Of a stretch of 64,000 nt of DNA, positions 1-10,588 are shown piece after piece. The position numbers and the translations under genes were made by a program. This stretch comes from Streptomyces sp. NBC_00513. GTDB lineage: Bacteria; Actinomycetota; Actinomycetes; Streptomycetales; Streptomycetaceae. The notes below the pieces were generated by a model. The model had not been told where the DNA came from. It ran no database searches and saw only the letters and a program-made list of their open reading frames with translations. The stretch is from the NCBI RefSeq assembly GCF_041431415.1, contig NZ_CP107845.1:5642001-5706000 (forward strand). The letters are read 5' to 3'. Positions within the stretch are counted from its first letter, which is position 1, and every line of letters begins with the position of its first letter.

Positions 1-1
1 G

Positions 2-2674
2 GTGAACTTCATGGCGTCCAACCTCACCGGTCAGGTGCGGCAGATCGCCATGGTCACGACCGCCATCGCCAAGGGCGACATGACCAAGAAGATCGACATC
101 GACGCCCGGGGCGAGATCCTGGAGCTCAAGACCACCATCAACACGATGGTCGACCAGCTGTCCTCCTTCGCCGACCAGGTGACCCGGGTGGCCCGTGAGG
201 TGGGCACCGAGGGCATCCTCGGCGGCCAGGCGCGCGTGCGCGACGTGGACGGCACCTGGCGGGATCTGACCGAGTCCGTGAACGAGATGGCCGGGAACCT
301 GACCCGGCAGGTGCGGGCCATCGCGGCCGTGGCGACCGCGGTGACCCGCGGGGACCTGAGCCTGAAGGTCGACGTGGACGCGGCCGGTGAGATCCAGGTC
401 CTCCAGGACAACATCAACACGATGATCGTGAACCTGCGCGACACCACCTTGGCCAACAAGGAGCAGGACTGGCTCAAGGGCAACCTCGCCCGGATCTCCG
501 CCCTGATGCAGGGACGCCGGGAGCTGGACGACGTGGCTTCGCTGATCATGAGCGAACTGACCCCCGTGGTCTCCGCGCAGCACGGCGCCTTCTTCCTGGC
601 GCTGCCGGCCGGGGGGACCACCGAGATCGGGACGGAGGGCGGCGCGGACGGCTCGTACGAACTGCGGATGCGCGGCAGTTACGCGTACGCGGGCGGCCAG
701 ATGCCGATCTCGTTCCGGCCGGGGGAGGGGTTGATCGGGACGGTCGCGGAGGAGAAGCGGACGATCCTCGTCGAGAACACCCCGCCCGGCTATCTGAGGA
801 TCTCCTCGGGCCTGGGCGAGGCGCCGCCGGCGCACGTGATCGTGCTGCCGGTGCTGTTCGAGGGGAAGGTGCTCGGTGTGATCGAGCTGGCCTCCTTCAC
901 CCCGTTCACGCAGATCCAGAAGGACTTCCTGAGTCAGATCGCCGAGATGATCGGCACGAGCGTCAACACGATCAGCGTCAACTCCAAGACGGAGATGCTG
1001 CTCAAGCAGTCGCAGGAGATGACCGAGCAACTGCGAGAGCGCTCCGATGAGTTGGAGAACCGGCAGAAGGCGCTCCAGGCGGCGAACGCCGAGTTGGAGG
1101 AGAAGGCGGAGCTGCTGGCCCAGCAGAACCGCGACATCGAGGTGAAGAACACCGAGATCGAGGAGGCCCGGCAGGTCCTGGAGGAGCGCGCCGAGCAGCT
1201 CGCGGTGTCGATGCGGTACAAGTCCGAGTTCCTGGCGAACATGTCGCACGAGCTGCGGACCCCGCTCAACTCGCTGTTGATCCTGGCGAAGCTGCTGGCC
1301 GACAACGCGGACGAGAACCTGTCGCCGAAGCAGGTGGAGTTCGCGGAGACCATCCACGGCGCCGGTTCCGACCTGCTGCAGCTGATCAACGACATCCTCG
1401 ACCTGTCGAAGGTCGAGGCCGGGAAGATGGACGTCTCGCCGACCCGGATCGCGCTGGTCCAGCTCGTGGACTACGTGGAGGCCACCTTCCGGCCGCTGAC
1501 CGCGGAGAAGGGCCTGGACTTCTCGGTACGGGTGTCACCTGAGCTCCCGGCGACCCTGCACACCGACGAGCAGCGGCTGCTCCAGGTGCTGCGCAACCTG
1601 CTGTCCAACGCGGTGAAGTTCACCGACGGCGGGGCGGTGGAACTGGTGATCCGGCCCGCCGGCGCGGACGTGCCGACGGCGATCCGGGAGCAGTTGCTGG
1701 AGGCGGGTTCGCTGCGCGAGGCGGACGCGGACCTGATCGCGTTCTCGGTGACCGACACCGGGATCGGGATCGCGGCGAGCAAGATGCTGGTGATCTTCGA
1801 GGCGTTCAAGCAGGCGGACGGCACCACCAGCAGGAAGTACGGAGGCACGGGGCTCGGACTGTCCATCAGTCGGGAGATCGCCCGCCTGCTGGGCGGTGAG
1901 ATCCACGCGGCCAGCGAGCCCGGTCGGGGCTCGACCTTCACGCTGTACCTGCCGCTGCACCCGAGCGAGCTGCCGCCGCAGGGGTACGCCCCGCCGGCGC
2001 CCGGTGGCGCGCGCGGGGAGTACCGCAGGCCGGTCGAGGAGGCACGGCCCGCACCGGCGCTGCCGGCGGCGCCCGCGCCCGCACCGCAGGCCCAGGACCG
2101 GTCGGCGCGGCCCGCGCTGCCGGCGGCCGAGGTGGGCGGGGGCGGTCAGCAGAGCGGCCCGGCCGCGCTGTTCCGGCGGCGCCGCAAGTCGCTGAGCGAC
2201 CTGGAGCCGCGTACGGCGGTTCCCGGGCAGCCCCACGCCGAGGACGGCTGGGGCGGCGCCGAGGACGAACTCCCGGTGGTTCCGCGCAAGTACGACTTCC
2301 ATGGCGAGAAGGTGCTCATCGTGGACGACGACGTGCGCAACGTCTTCGCGCTCACCAGCGTCCTGGAACAGCACGGGTTGTCGGTGCTGTACGCGGAGAA
2401 CGGGCGGGAGGGCATCGAGGTCCTGGAGCAGCACGACGACGTCACGGTCGTTCTGATGGACATCATGATGCCGGAGATGGACGGGTACGCCACGACCTCG
2501 GCGATCCGGCGGATGCCGCAGTTCGCGGGTCTGCCGATCATCGCGCTGACGGCGAAGGCGATGCAGGGCGACCGGGAGAAGGCGATCGATTCCGGCGCTT
2601 CCGACTACGTCACCAAGCCGGTTGAACCCGACTACCTGCTGTCGGTGATGGAGCAGTGGATGCGTGGGAAGTGA
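2..2674 (+). CDS. osaA: Hybrid sensor histidine kinase/response regulator, OsaA-like (5' truncated)
   Basis: The frame is already open at the window edge, so the N-terminus is missing; the GTG at position 2 is not the true start. Visible order, in window residues: tandem HAMP repeats (about 1-145), GAF-like domain (150-325), coiled coil (335-405), HisKA with the SHELRTP box and phospho-acceptor His416, HATPase_c with N box near 532, DTGIGI near 585 and GGTGLGLSI near 615, a Pro/Ala-rich linker (656-765), and a C-terminal receiver with Asp820 and a VTKP lysine motif. This is a multi-HAMP cytosolic hybrid kinase that should autophosphorylate and pass phosphate to its own receiver. The next gene is a stand-alone receiver, matching the osaA-osaB pair needed for osmoadaptation in S. 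coelicolor (known from the family). The gene name rests on architecture plus neighbours. Confidence 0.85.
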   Translation: MNFMASNLTGQVRQIAMVTTAIAKGDMTKKIDIDARGEILELKTTINTMVDQLSSFADQVTRVAREVGTEGILGGQARVRDVDGTWRDLTESVNEMAGNLTRQVRAIAAVATAVTRGDLSLKVDVDAAGEIQVLQDNINTMIVNLRDTTLANKEQDWLKGNLARISALMQGRRELDDVASLIMSELTPVVSAQHGAFFLALPAGGTTEIGTEGGADGSYELRMRGSYAYAGGQMPISFRPGEGLIGTVAEEKRTILVENTPPGYLRISSGLGEAPPAHVIVLPVLFEGKVLGVIELASFTPFTQIQKDFLSQIAEMIGTSVNTISVNSKTEMLLKQSQEMTEQLRERSDELENRQKALQAANAELEEKAELLAQQNRDIEVKNTEIEEARQVLEERAEQLAVSMRYKSEFLANMSHELRTPLNSLLILAKLLADNADENLSPKQVEFAETIHGAGSDLLQLINDILDLSKVEAGKMDVSPTRIALVQLVDYVEATFRPLTAEKGLDFSVRVSPELPATLHTDEQRLLQVLRNLLSNAVKFTDGGAVELVIRPAGADVPTAIREQLLEAGSLREADADLIAFSVTDTGIGIAASKMLVIFEAFKQADGTTSRKYGGTGLGLSISREIARLLGGEIHAASEPGRGSTFTLYLPLHPSELPPQGYAPPAPGGARGEYRRPVEEARPAPALPAAPAPAPQAQDRSARPALPAAEVGGGGQQSGPAALFRRRRKSLSDLEPRTAVPGQPHAEDGWGGAEDELPVVPRKYDFHGEKVLIVDDDVRNVFALTSVLEQHGLSVLYAENGREGIEVLEQHDDVTVVLMDIMMPEMDGYATTSAIRRMPQFAGLPIIALTAKAMQGDREKAIDSGASDYVTKPVEPDYLLSVMEQWMRGK

Positions 2675-2721
2675 TCGTCGGGCGACAACCCTGATATCAA
2701 TTGTTGACTCAGTGTGGCCGT

Positions 2722-2772
2722 AACGGTGTGGGAGGACGGGATGCGGGGAACCTTCTGCTCTCCCACACCGTT
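2722..2772 (+). terminator. Long stem-loop between osaA and osaB
   Basis: Perfect 13-bp inverted repeat (2722-2734 and 2760-2772, arm AACGGTGTGGGAG) with a 25-nt loop, followed by a short T/C-rich stretch. It lies 47 bp after the osaA stop, so a terminator is likely. The large loop also fits an operator or a processing site. A candidate -10 (TACGAT, 2831-2836) for osaB lies downstream, which suggests osaB has its own promoter. Confidence 0.5.
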
Positions 2773-2948
2773 TCTGCTTCGTGCACAGTGACATCTTGGT
2801 GACAGGGTGTGGCGATCTCGGGACTGGGGCTACGATGACCGGCACAAGGACGGACGGCGCAAGGATGCCGTCCTCTGGGGCGGGGCCCGGCGTACAGGCC
2901 GGTGCCCGGAGCCGGGGAGGCCCCATGCCGGGGCGAGGAGGACAGGGC

Positions 2949-3629
2949 ATGGTGCAGAAGGCCAAGATCCTCCTGGTCGACGACCGGCCGGAGAATCTGC
3001 TGGCGCTGGAGGCCATCCTCTCCGCGCTCGATCAGACACTGGTCCGGGCGTCGTCCGGGGAGGAAGCGCTCAAGGCGCTGTTGACGGACGATTTCGCGGT
3101 CATCCTGCTGGATGTGCAGATGCCGGGCATGGACGGTTTCGAGACGGCCGCGCACATCAAGCGGCGGGAACGGACCCGGGACATCCCGATCATCTTCCTC
3201 ACCGCGATCAATCACGGTCCGCACCACACCTTCCGCGGTTACGCGGCGGGCGCGGTCGACTACATCTCGAAACCGTTCGACCCGTGGGTGCTGCGCGCCA
3301 AGGTGTCGGTCTTCGTGGAGCTGTACACGAAGAACTGCCAGCTGCGGGAGCAGGCGGCGCTGCTGCGACTCCAACTGGAGGGCGGCGGGACCAACGGCGA
3401 CGGCAGCAAGGAGACGGCCGGACTGCTGGCCGAGCTCTCCGCGCGGCTCGCGGCGGTCGAGGAACAGGCCGAGGCGCTGACGAAGCAACTCGGTGAGGAA
3501 TCCGCCGACGCGGCCGTGGTGGCGACCGCGGCGCATTTGGAACGCAAGCTGACCGGACTGCGCAGAGCGCTGGACGCGCTCGAACCGGGAACCGGCGGCG
3601 GAGCGGCGGTACTGCCCGCCCAGGGCTGA
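2949..3629 (+). CDS. osaB: Response regulator with coiled-coil output, OsaB-like
   Basis: 226 aa. Receiver domain at residues about 5-125: VDD acidic pocket, phospho-acceptor Asp55 in the LLDVQMPGMDG box, and a conserved SKPF lysine motif. No DNA-binding domain follows. The C-terminal half is Leu/Glu/Ala-rich and predicted coiled coil (about 125-215), as expected for a regulator acting by protein contact. The ATG at 2949 was chosen because a strong GAGGAGG (2935-2941) sits 7 nt upstream; longer in-frame starts back to 2781 lack this and would add an unconserved tail. It follows the hybrid kinase in the same orientation. In S. coelicolor OsaB is reported as required for growth at high osmolarity; transfer of that role here is inference. 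Confidence 0.85.
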   Translation: MVQKAKILLVDDRPENLLALEAILSALDQTLVRASSGEEALKALLTDDFAVILLDVQMPGMDGFETAAHIKRRERTRDIPIIFLTAINHGPHHTFRGYAAGAVDYISKPFDPWVLRAKVSVFVELYTKNCQLREQAALLRLQLEGGGTNGDGSKETAGLLAELSARLAAVEEQAEALTKQLGEESADAAVVATAAHLERKLTGLRRALDALEPGTGGGAAVLPAQG

Positions 3630-3642
3630 CGGCGTCGGCCCC

Positions 3643-3664
3643 GCGGGCCCCGGTGCGGGCCCGC
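3643..3664 (+). terminator. Short GC-rich hairpin after osaB
   Basis: 8-bp inverted repeat GCGGGCCC/GGGCCCGC with a 6-nt loop, starting 13 bp after the osaB stop. There is no U-tract, which is common for Streptomyces terminators. Weak support. Confidence 0.35.
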
Positions 3665-3779
3665 CTGGGTGTGCGTCAGGTCTGGCGGTGCGTCAAAGCA
3701 CCGCCGACCGCGGCGACACGAACGGGTGAAGGGGTGGGCACGCGCGTCCACCGGCGTGCGCACCGGTAACCTCGCCCCC

Positions 3780-6608
3780 ATGGCCTCAAGTACGTCCGGC
3801 AAGGGTTCCCAGCGCGCCGCGGGCACCGCGAAGGGCCGCACCGGCCGTACGGCGGCCCCGGCGAAGAAGACCGCTCCCGCGCGCAAGCCGCCCGCGAAGA
3901 AGGTCGGGGCGGCCCGCCGCGCCCCGGTCAAGAAGGTGCCGGCCAAGCCCGCGCCGTCCCCGACCGGGGGCGTGGTGCGGCTGGTGCGCGCCTGTTGGCT
4001 CGGCCTCGCCCACGGGGTCGGCGCCGTCTTCCGCGGTGTCGGCCAGGGCGCCAGGAACCTCGACCCCGCGCACCGCAAGGACGGCCTCGCGCTGCTGCTC
4101 CTCGCCCTCGCGCTGATCGTCGCCGCCGGAACCTGGTCGAACCTGAGCGGTCCCGTCGGCGATCTGGTCACGATGTTGGTCACCGGTGCCTTCGGGCGAC
4201 TGGATCTGCTCGTACCGATCCTGCTCGGCGTGATGGCCGTGCGGTTCATCCGGCACCCCGAGCAGACCGACGCCAACGGCCGCATCGGCATCGGCCTGTC
4301 CGCGCTCGTGATCGGCGTCCTGGGCCTGGTCCACATCGGCTGCGGGGCACCCGGCCGCGACGAGGGCACCACCGCGATGCAGAACGCGGGCGGGCTCATC
4401 GGATGGGCCGCCTCCAAGCCGCTGATCTTCACCATGGGCGCGCCGCTGGCCGTGCCCATGCTGGTGCTGCTCACCGTCTTCGGCCTGCTGGTGGTCACGG
4501 CCACGCCGGTCAACGCGATCCCGCAGCGGCTGCGGCGGCTCGGGATCCGGCTCGGGATCATCGCGCCGAACGAGTACGACGAGGACTACGGGGACGCGGA
4601 GCAGCCCGCCGACCGGCACGACGCCGAGCGCTGGCGGGCCCGCGCCGGGGCGGAGGAGCCCGCCGGGCCGCTGGATCCCGCCGACGCCGCCGAGGAGGCC
4701 GCGCTGGCCCGGCGCCGCAGGCCGAGGCGGTCCGCGCCCAGGACCGGCATGGACGCCGTCGACGTGGCGGCCGCGGCGGCCGCCGCACTGGACGGGGTGG
4801 TCTACGGCGGAATGCCTCCGTCCCCGCTGGTCGCGGACCTCACCCAGGGGATCTCCCCCGACCCCGAGGGCGCGGAGCTCACCACTCCCGTGCCGCCCGC
4901 GCGCGGTGCGCGGCCCGCCGTCCTCCCGGACCCCGCACCCGCCCCGAGGCCCGCGGCGCCCGAGCCCGCCGCGGCGGCCGCGTCCGTTCCGGCGGCCGTG
5001 CCCGCGTCCGCCGAGCGCCCGCACGACACCACCGCCGCGGCCTCCGGGACCCTGTCGGTACCGGACCTGACGAAGGCGTCGCCGGAACCCCGATCGCTGT
5101 CGCCGCGCTCCGAGCAGCTCCAGCTGCGCGGCGACATCACGTACGTCAAACCCCGGCTGGACCTGCTGGAGCGCGGCGGTCCCGGCAAGACCCGCAGCGC
5201 CGCCAACGACGCGGTCGTCGCCTCGCTGACCAACGTCTTCATGGAGTTCAAGGTCGACGCGTCCGTCACCGGTTTCACCCGGGGCCCGACGGTCACCCGC
5301 TACGAGGTGACGCTGGGCGCGGCCGTGAAGGTCGAGCGGATCACGGCGCTGGCCAAGAACATCGCCTACGCCGTCGCCTCGCCGGACGTACGGATCATCA
5401 GCCCCATCCCGGGCAAGTCGGCGGTCGGCATCGAGATCCCGAACACCGACCGCGAGATGGTCAACCTCGGCGACGTGCTGCGCCTCGCGGACGCCGCCGA
5501 GGACGACCACCCGATGCTGGTGGCGCTCGGCAAGGACGTCGAGGGCGGCTACGTCATGGCCAACCTCGCCAAGATGCCGCACGTGCTGGTCGCCGGCGCC
5601 ACCGGCTCCGGCAAGTCCTCCTGCATCAACTGCCTGATCACCTCGGTGATGATCCGGGCCACCCCGGAGGAGGTGAAGATGGTGCTGGTCGACCCCAAGC
5701 GGGTGGAGCTGACCGCGTACGAGGGCATCCCGCACCTGATCACGCCGATCATCACCAACCCCAAGCGGGCCGCCGAGGCCCTGCAGTGGGTCGTACGCGA
5801 GATGGACCTGCGCTACGACGACCTCGCGGCCTTCGGGTACCGGCACATCGACGACTTCAACCAGGCCATCCGCGACGGCAAGATCAAACTGCCGCCGGGC
5901 AGCGAACGTGAGCTCACCCCGTACCCGTATCTGCTGGTGATCGTGGACGAGCTCGCCGACCTGATGATGGTCGCGCCGCGCGACGTCGAGGACTCGATCG
6001 TCCGCATCACCCAGTTGGCCCGAGCGGCCGGCATCCATCTGGTGCTCGCCACCCAGCGGCCCTCGGTGGACGTGGTCACCGGCCTGATCAAGGCGAACGT
6101 GCCCTCGCGGCTCGCCTTCGCCACCTCCTCGCTCGCGGACAGCCGGGTCATCCTGGACCAGCCCGGTGCCGAGAAGCTGATCGGCAAGGGTGACGGACTG
6201 TTCCTGCCGATGGGCGCGAACAAGCCGGTCCGTCTCCAGGGGGCCTTCGTCACCGAGGAGGAGATCTCCGGGGTGGTCCAACACTGCAAGGAGCAGATGA
6301 CCCCCGTCTTCCGCGACGACGTCACGGTCGGGCAGAAGCAGAAGAAGGAGATCGACGAGGAGATCGGCGACGACCTGGACCTCCTGTGCCAGGCGGCGGA
6401 GCTGGTCGTCTCCACCCAGTTCGGCTCCACCTCGATGCTCCAGCGCAAGCTGCGGGTCGGTTTCGCCAAGGCCGGACGGCTCATGGACCTGATGGAATCG
6501 CGCGGGATCGTCGGCCCCAGCGAGGGGTCGAAGGCCCGCGACGTGATGGTGAAACCGGACGAGCTGGACGAGGTCCTGGCCGTCATCCGAGGCGAGTCCC
6601 ACCCGTAA
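3780..6608 (+). CDS. ftsK: DNA translocase FtsK/SpoIIIE
   Basis: 942 aa. Septum-associated, ATP-driven DNA pump that clears chromosomes from division septa; in Streptomyces it acts mainly during sporulation. Order: Ala/Lys/Pro-rich basic N-terminus (about 1-60), four hydrophobic membrane segments (about 100-245), a long Ala/Pro-rich linker (about 270-440), then the motor with Walker A GATGSGKS (606-613) and Walker B with Asp723-Glu724. The C-terminal winged-helix gamma domain, which reads oriented DNA motifs, follows at about 860-940. ATG 3780 is the preferred start; an in-frame extension to 3669 is unlikely. ftsK-HTH-rimO-pgsA-cinA-clgR is a conserved actinobacterial order. Confidence 0.95.
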   Translation: MASSTSGKGSQRAAGTAKGRTGRTAAPAKKTAPARKPPAKKVGAARRAPVKKVPAKPAPSPTGGVVRLVRACWLGLAHGVGAVFRGVGQGARNLDPAHRKDGLALLLLALALIVAAGTWSNLSGPVGDLVTMLVTGAFGRLDLLVPILLGVMAVRFIRHPEQTDANGRIGIGLSALVIGVLGLVHIGCGAPGRDEGTTAMQNAGGLIGWAASKPLIFTMGAPLAVPMLVLLTVFGLLVVTATPVNAIPQRLRRLGIRLGIIAPNEYDEDYGDAEQPADRHDAERWRARAGAEEPAGPLDPADAAEEAALARRRRPRRSAPRTGMDAVDVAAAAAAALDGVVYGGMPPSPLVADLTQGISPDPEGAELTTPVPPARGARPAVLPDPAPAPRPAAPEPAAAAASVPAAVPASAERPHDTTAAASGTLSVPDLTKASPEPRSLSPRSEQLQLRGDITYVKPRLDLLERGGPGKTRSAANDAVVASLTNVFMEFKVDASVTGFTRGPTVTRYEVTLGAAVKVERITALAKNIAYAVASPDVRIISPIPGKSAVGIEIPNTDREMVNLGDVLRLADAAEDDHPMLVALGKDVEGGYVMANLAKMPHVLVAGATGSGKSSCINCLITSVMIRATPEEVKMVLVDPKRVELTAYEGIPHLITPIITNPKRAAEALQWVVREMDLRYDDLAAFGYRHIDDFNQAIRDGKIKLPPGSERELTPYPYLLVIVDELADLMMVAPRDVEDSIVRITQLARAAGIHLVLATQRPSVDVVTGLIKANVPSRLAFATSSLADSRVILDQPGAEKLIGKGDGLFLPMGANKPVRLQGAFVTEEEISGVVQHCKEQMTPVFRDDVTVGQKQKKEIDEEIGDDLDLLCQAAELVVSTQFGSTSMLQRKLRVGFAKAGRLMDLMESRGIVGPSEGSKARDVMVKPDELDEVLAVIRGESHP

Positions 6609-6857
6609 CAAATGGGCGGGCAACCGTTTCCCCTCGGCGCGCGTCAAGTTGAGGGAGACGCAGGCCCCGCGCCCTCGGTACGAGGTCGTCCCACCCGTTT
6701 CACCTGTTCCACTCGTCACGCACCGCTGCGGAATCCCCGCGCTGTTCGGATCACCATTCGGATGGCGTAGGGAGTCCACCCTCCGGTTGCTCCACCCTTT
6801 CGTCACCCCCCTAGACTGGTAATCCAGCAGGTGGCTACACGCTCGAAAGGCGCCCTC

Positions 6858-7751
6858 GTGTCCATCGGCAACGCCAACTCCCCCGAAGAAGAGCGGCCTT
6901 CGACCGACGACCGGTCCGAGGACCGCATCGTCGAACGTCCCGTCGAAGGACCGTCCATCGGGACGGCCCTCAAGAAGGCCCGGATCGTCGCCGGGCTCAC
7001 TGTCGACGAGGTCAGTTCCACCACCCGCGTGCGCATCCCGATCGTGCACGCGATCGAAGAAGACGATTTCACGCGGTGCGGCGGCGACGTCTACGCCCGC
7101 GGTCACATCCGTACCCTCGCCCGTGCCGTGGGCCTCGATCCGGAACCCCTGGTCGACGCGTACGACGCGGCTCACGGCGGCCGGCCGGCACCCACCCCCG
7201 CCGCGCCGATGTTCGAAGCCGAGCGGATCCGTCCCGAACGGCAGCGGCCCAACTGGACCGCCGCCATGGTCGCCGCCATCGTCGCCGTGATCGGCTTCGT
7301 GGGCTTCACCGCCTTCAGCGGTGGCGACGAGAAGGGCAAGCGACCCGTCGCGGAGGGAACCGCCTCCCCGAAGCCCGCTCCCAAGCAGGCCGGGAAGCCG
7401 GCCGCCTCGCCGTCGCAGAGCCCGAAGGCCCCCAAGCCGGAGCCCTCGGACAGCGCCATCGCGGCCGCGCCCAAGGACCTCGTCACGGTGGTCCTGACGG
7501 CCGACAGCGGCGAGAGCTGGATCTCGGCGAAGGACCACAACGGCCGACTCCTGTTCGACGGCACTCTCGCGCAGGGTGAGTCGAAGACCTTCACGGACAA
7601 GGAGTCCATCGACCTCGTACTCGGCGACGCCGGGGCCGTGCACCTCTTCGTGAACGGCAAGGAGATCAAGGACACCTTCCAGGCGGGTCAAGTGGAACGT
7701 CTCACCTACACCAAGGACGACCCGCGCCAGGGCCAGGCCCAAGCGGGCTGA
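6858..7751 (+). CDS. RodZ-like helix-turn-helix membrane protein (DUF4115)
   Basis: 297 aa. Cytoplasmic N-terminal HTH of the RodZ type (about 25-100, with the [20 protein letters not shown] helix region and an [13 protein letters not shown] segment), one transmembrane helix (about 133-155), a Lys/Pro/Ala/Ser-rich spacer, and a C-terminal DUF4115-like beta domain. RodZ proteins link the cell envelope or cytoskeleton to the cytoplasm; the function in Streptomyces is not settled. GTG 6858 was chosen because AAAGG at 6846-6850 is well spaced; the GTG at 6831 has no clear ribosome binding site. A perfect terminator-like hairpin follows. Confidence 0.85.
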   Translation: MSIGNANSPEEERPSTDDRSEDRIVERPVEGPSIGTALKKARIVAGLTVDEVSSTTRVRIPIVHAIEEDDFTRCGGDVYARGHIRTLARAVGLDPEPLVDAYDAAHGGRPAPTPAAPMFEAERIRPERQRPNWTAAMVAAIVAVIGFVGFTAFSGGDEKGKRPVAEGTASPKPAPKQAGKPAASPSQSPKAPKPEPSDSAIAAAPKDLVTVVLTADSGESWISAKDHNGRLLFDGTLAQGESKTFTDKESIDLVLGDAGAVHLFVNGKEIKDTFQAGQVERLTYTKDDPRQGQAQAG

Positions 7752-7774
7752 ACCCCTACGGAACAAGCACTTCC

Positions 7775-7810
7775 GGATCCCCGGGACGCCGCGCCGCGTC
7801 CCGGGGATCC
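7775..7810 (+). terminator. Strong hairpin terminator before rimO
   Basis: Perfect 15-bp inverted repeat, arms 7775-7789 (GGATCCCCGGGACGC) and 7796-7810, with a 6-nt loop. It starts 23 bp after the stop of the HTH gene and ends 56 bp before rimO, so rimO probably has its own promoter in the remaining gap. Confidence 0.7.
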
Positions 7811-7866
7811 TGCCGTGGTGGGACGTGGGGCGGGGGCCGCCGCCGGGACGAAGTAGTCTTGAGTCC

Positions 7867-9357
7867 ATGCCCGAACGCCGTACCGTCGCCCTTGTCACTC
7901 TTGGCTGCGCCCGTAACGAGGTGGACTCGGAGGAGCTCGCAGGCCGCTTGGCGGCGGATGGCTGGGAGCTCGTCGAGGACGCCGCCGACGCGGACGTCGC
8001 CGTCGTCAACACCTGCGGCTTCGTCGAAGCCGCAAAGAAGGATTCCGTAGACGCCCTGCTGGAAGCCAACGATCTCAAGGATCACGGCAAGACCCAGGCC
8101 GTCGTCGCCGTCGGCTGTATGGCCGAGCGCTACGGCAAGGAACTCGCCGAAGCGCTCCCCGAGGCCGACGGCGTGCTCGGATTCGACGACTACGCCGACA
8201 TCTCCGACCGCCTCCAGACCATCCTCAACGGCGGCATCCACGCCTCCCACACCCCCCGCGACCGGCGCAAGCTGCTGCCGATCAGCCCCGCGGCCCGCCA
8301 GGACGCGGAGGTGGCCCTGCCCGGCCACGCGCAGGAGCCGGTCGCCGAGGCGCCCGCCGACCTGCCCGACGGGCTCGCGCCCGCCTCCGGGCCGCGCGCG
8401 CCCCTGCGCCGCCGCCTGGACAAGAGCCCCGTCGCCTCCGTCAAGCTGGCCTCCGGCTGCGACCGGCGCTGCTCCTTCTGCGCCATCCCGTCCTTCCGCG
8501 GCTCCTTCATCTCGCGCCGTCCCAGCGACGTGCTGGGCGAGACCCGCTGGCTCGCGGAACAGGGCGTCAAGGAGATCATGCTGGTCTCCGAGAACAACAC
8601 CTCGTACGGCAAGGACCTGGGCGACATCCGCCTGCTGGAGACCCTGCTGCCGGAGCTGGCCGAGGTGGAGGGCATCGAGCGCGTCCGCGTCAGCTACCTC
8701 CAGCCCGCCGAGATGCGGCCCGGGCTGATCGACGTGCTGACCTCGACCCCCAAGGTCGTCCCGTACTTCGACCTGTCCTTCCAGCACTCGGCCCCCGACG
8801 TGCTGCGCTCCATGCGCCGCTTCGGTGACACCGACCGGTTCCTGGAACTGCTCGACACCATCCGCTCCAAGGCCCCGCAGGCCGGCGTCCGGTCCAACTT
8901 CATCGTCGGGTTCCCCGGCGAGAAGGAGTCGGACTTCAAGGAGCTGGAGCGTTTCCTCACCCACGCGAGGCTCGACGCCATCGGCGTCTTCGGCTACTCG
9001 GACGAGGACGGCACCGAAGCCGTCACCTACGACGGCAAGCTGGACGAGGACACCATCGCGGAGCGGCTCGCGCACATGCAGCGGCTGGCCGAGGAGCTCA
9101 CCTCGCAGCGCGCGGAGGAGCGGATCGGCGAGACCCTGGAGGTCCTCGTGGAGTCCGTCGAGTCCGTGGACGAGGACGGCGAGGGCGCCTACGGGCGCGC
9201 CGCCCACCAGGCCCCCGAAACGGACGGCCAGGTGGTCTTCACGGACGGCACGGGTCTGGTCCCCGGGCGTATCGTCACGGCAAAGGTGGTCGGCACCCTC
9301 GGTGTCGACCTGGTCGCGGAGCCCTTGGGCCTGGATCTTGAGGAGGCGGCCGGATGA
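7867..9357 (+). CDS. rimO: Ribosomal protein S12 methylthiotransferase RimO
   Basis: 496 aa. Radical-SAM enzyme that adds a methylthio group to the beta carbon of the conserved aspartate of ribosomal protein S12. The UPF0004 domain carries N-terminal cluster cysteines (Cys14 in TLGCARNE, then NTCGF and VGCMAERY). The radical-SAM cluster is CDRRCSFC with Cys198, Cys202 and Cys205. A TRAM-like C-terminal domain follows. The protein is longer than the usual ~440 aa because of a Pro/Ala-rich insert at about residues 140-180, just before the radical-SAM core. [10 protein letters not shown] and the [10 protein letters not shown] context separate it from MiaB, which is also in this window. Its stop overlaps the pgsA start (ATGA). 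Confidence 0.95.
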   Translation: MPERRTVALVTLGCARNEVDSEELAGRLAADGWELVEDAADADVAVVNTCGFVEAAKKDSVDALLEANDLKDHGKTQAVVAVGCMAERYGKELAEALPEADGVLGFDDYADISDRLQTILNGGIHASHTPRDRRKLLPISPAARQDAEVALPGHAQEPVAEAPADLPDGLAPASGPRAPLRRRLDKSPVASVKLASGCDRRCSFCAIPSFRGSFISRRPSDVLGETRWLAEQGVKEIMLVSENNTSYGKDLGDIRLLETLLPELAEVEGIERVRVSYLQPAEMRPGLIDVLTSTPKVVPYFDLSFQHSAPDVLRSMRRFGDTDRFLELLDTIRSKAPQAGVRSNFIVGFPGEKESDFKELERFLTHARLDAIGVFGYSDEDGTEAVTYDGKLDEDTIAERLAHMQRLAEELTSQRAEERIGETLEVLVESVESVDEDGEGAYGRAAHQAPETDGQVVFTDGTGLVPGRIVTAKVVGTLGVDLVAEPLGLDLEEAAG

Positions 9358-10022
9358 CCGGAGTCCCGGCGTCTGCGGCGGGCGGGACCGGCCGCCGGCC
9401 GGCACCCGGCGCGAAGGTCGGGGCTACGGCCGTCCATGAGGCGGGCCTGTGGAACATCGCCAACATCCTGACGATGATCCGGCTCGTGCTGGTGCCGGGA
9501 TTCGTCCTGCTGCTGCTCGCCGACGGGGGATACGACCCCGTCTGGCGGGCGTGGGCGTGGGCGGCGTTCGCCGTGGCCATGATCACGGACATCTTCGACG
9601 GGCACCTCGCCCGGACGTACAACCTGGTCACGGATTTCGGGAAGATCGCCGACCCCATCGCCGACAAGGCGATCATGGGGTCGGCGCTGATCTGTCTCTC
9701 CTGGCTCGGTGACCTGCCCTGGTGGGTCACCGGGGTCATCCTCGGGAGGGAACTCGGGATCACGCTGATGCGCTTCTGGGTGATCCGCTACGGGGTCATC
9801 CCGGCGAGCCGGGGCGGCAAGATGAAGACCCTCGCGCAGGGGACGGCCGTGGGCATGTACGTCCTCGCGCTGACCGGACCGCTGGCCACGATGCGGTTCT
9901 GGGTGATGGCGGTCGCCGTCGTGTTGACCGTGGTCACCGGCCTGGACTACATCCGGCAGGCCGTCGTACTGCGTCGCAAGGGCCTCGCCGCGGAGCTGGC
10001 CGTGGAGCGGGCCGCGAGGTGA
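9354..10022 (+). CDS. pgsA: CDP-diacylglycerol-glycerol-3-phosphate 3-phosphatidyltransferase
   Basis: 222 aa integral membrane enzyme of anionic phospholipid synthesis, making phosphatidylglycerol phosphate from CDP-diacylglycerol. The CDP-alcohol phosphotransferase signature DG-x2-AR-x8-G-x3-D-x3-D is visible as [20 protein letters not shown] followed by ADPIADK. Several hydrophobic helices span the rest. It overlaps rimO by 4 nt and cinA by 4 nt, so the three genes are probably co-translated. In mycobacteria the equivalent gene (pgsA3) also lies beside ftsK and clgR, which supports the assignment. Confidence 0.93.
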   Translation: MTGVPASAAGGTGRRPAPGAKVGATAVHEAGLWNIANILTMIRLVLVPGFVLLLLADGGYDPVWRAWAWAAFAVAMITDIFDGHLARTYNLVTDFGKIADPIADKAIMGSALICLSWLGDLPWWVTGVILGRELGITLMRFWVIRYGVIPASRGGKMKTLAQGTAVGMYVLALTGPLATMRFWVMAVAVVLTVVTGLDYIRQAVVLRRKGLAAELAVERAAR

Positions 10023-10588
10023 CGCACGGCGCGGGTGATTTCTCGGTGGCCGATGGTGCGGCGGAAGCCGGCGCCGGGGTCGTCGAGATGGCCGGAGACG
10101 TACTGCGACTGCTCGCGGAGAGTAACCAGACGGTCGCCGTCGCGGAGTCCCTCACCGGCGGCATGGTGGCCGCGGGGATCACCTCCGTGCCCGGAGCGTC
10201 GAAGTCCTTCCGCGGCTCGGTCACGGCGTACGCGACCGAGCTCAAACACCGGATCCTCGGAGTGGACGCCGATCTGCTGGCCGCCGAGGGCGCCGTGAAC
10301 GCCCAGGTGGCGCTGGAGATGGCCACCGGCGTCCGACGGATCACGGGGGCGTCGTGGGGGATCGCGACGACCGGGGTGGCCGGTCCGGACCCGCAGGACG
10401 GGCAGCCGGTGGGAACGGTTTTCATCGCCGTGGTGGGGCCCGCGGGCAGGAAAACAGCCCGGCTGTGGTTGAACGGCTCCCGTACGGAAATCCGTAGGGA
10501 GAGTGCACGGACAGTGCTCGAACTTCTCTCGAGCGAACTCCGCGAGAATCTGCGGGGGCAGGATACGGAACAGAACGGGGGGATTTGA
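10019..10588 (+). CDS. cinA: CinA C-terminal family protein, nicotinamide-nucleotide amidase type
   Basis: 189 aa. Matches the CinA C-terminal (PncC-like) domain: VAVAESLTGGMVAAGITSVP near the N-terminus, a SVTAYATELKHRILGV segment, and GIATTGVAGPDPQDGQPVGT. Members deamidate nicotinamide mononucleotide in NAD recycling. The N-terminal CinA nucleotide domain is absent, as usual for actinobacterial copies. The GTG at 10019 overlaps the pgsA stop (GTGA), which sets the start. The stop TGA shares its A with an ATG opening a 37-codon frame that leads to clgR. Confidence 0.88.
   Translation: MTHGAGDFSVADGAAEAGAGVVEMAGDVLRLLAESNQTVAVAESLTGGMVAAGITSVPGASKSFRGSVTAYATELKHRILGVDADLLAAEGAVNAQVALEMATGVRRITGASWGIATTGVAGPDPQDGQPVGTVFIAVVGPAGRKTARLWLNGSRTEIRRESARTVLELLSSELRENLRGQDTEQNGGI

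Noticed and set aside
3786..8078. 1430-codon open frame on the minus strand opposite ftsK, the HTH gene and rimO
   Set aside because: It is antisense to three clear genes and its translation is His/Arg/Gly/Asp-rich without any family motif. Such frames arise from G/C third-position bias.
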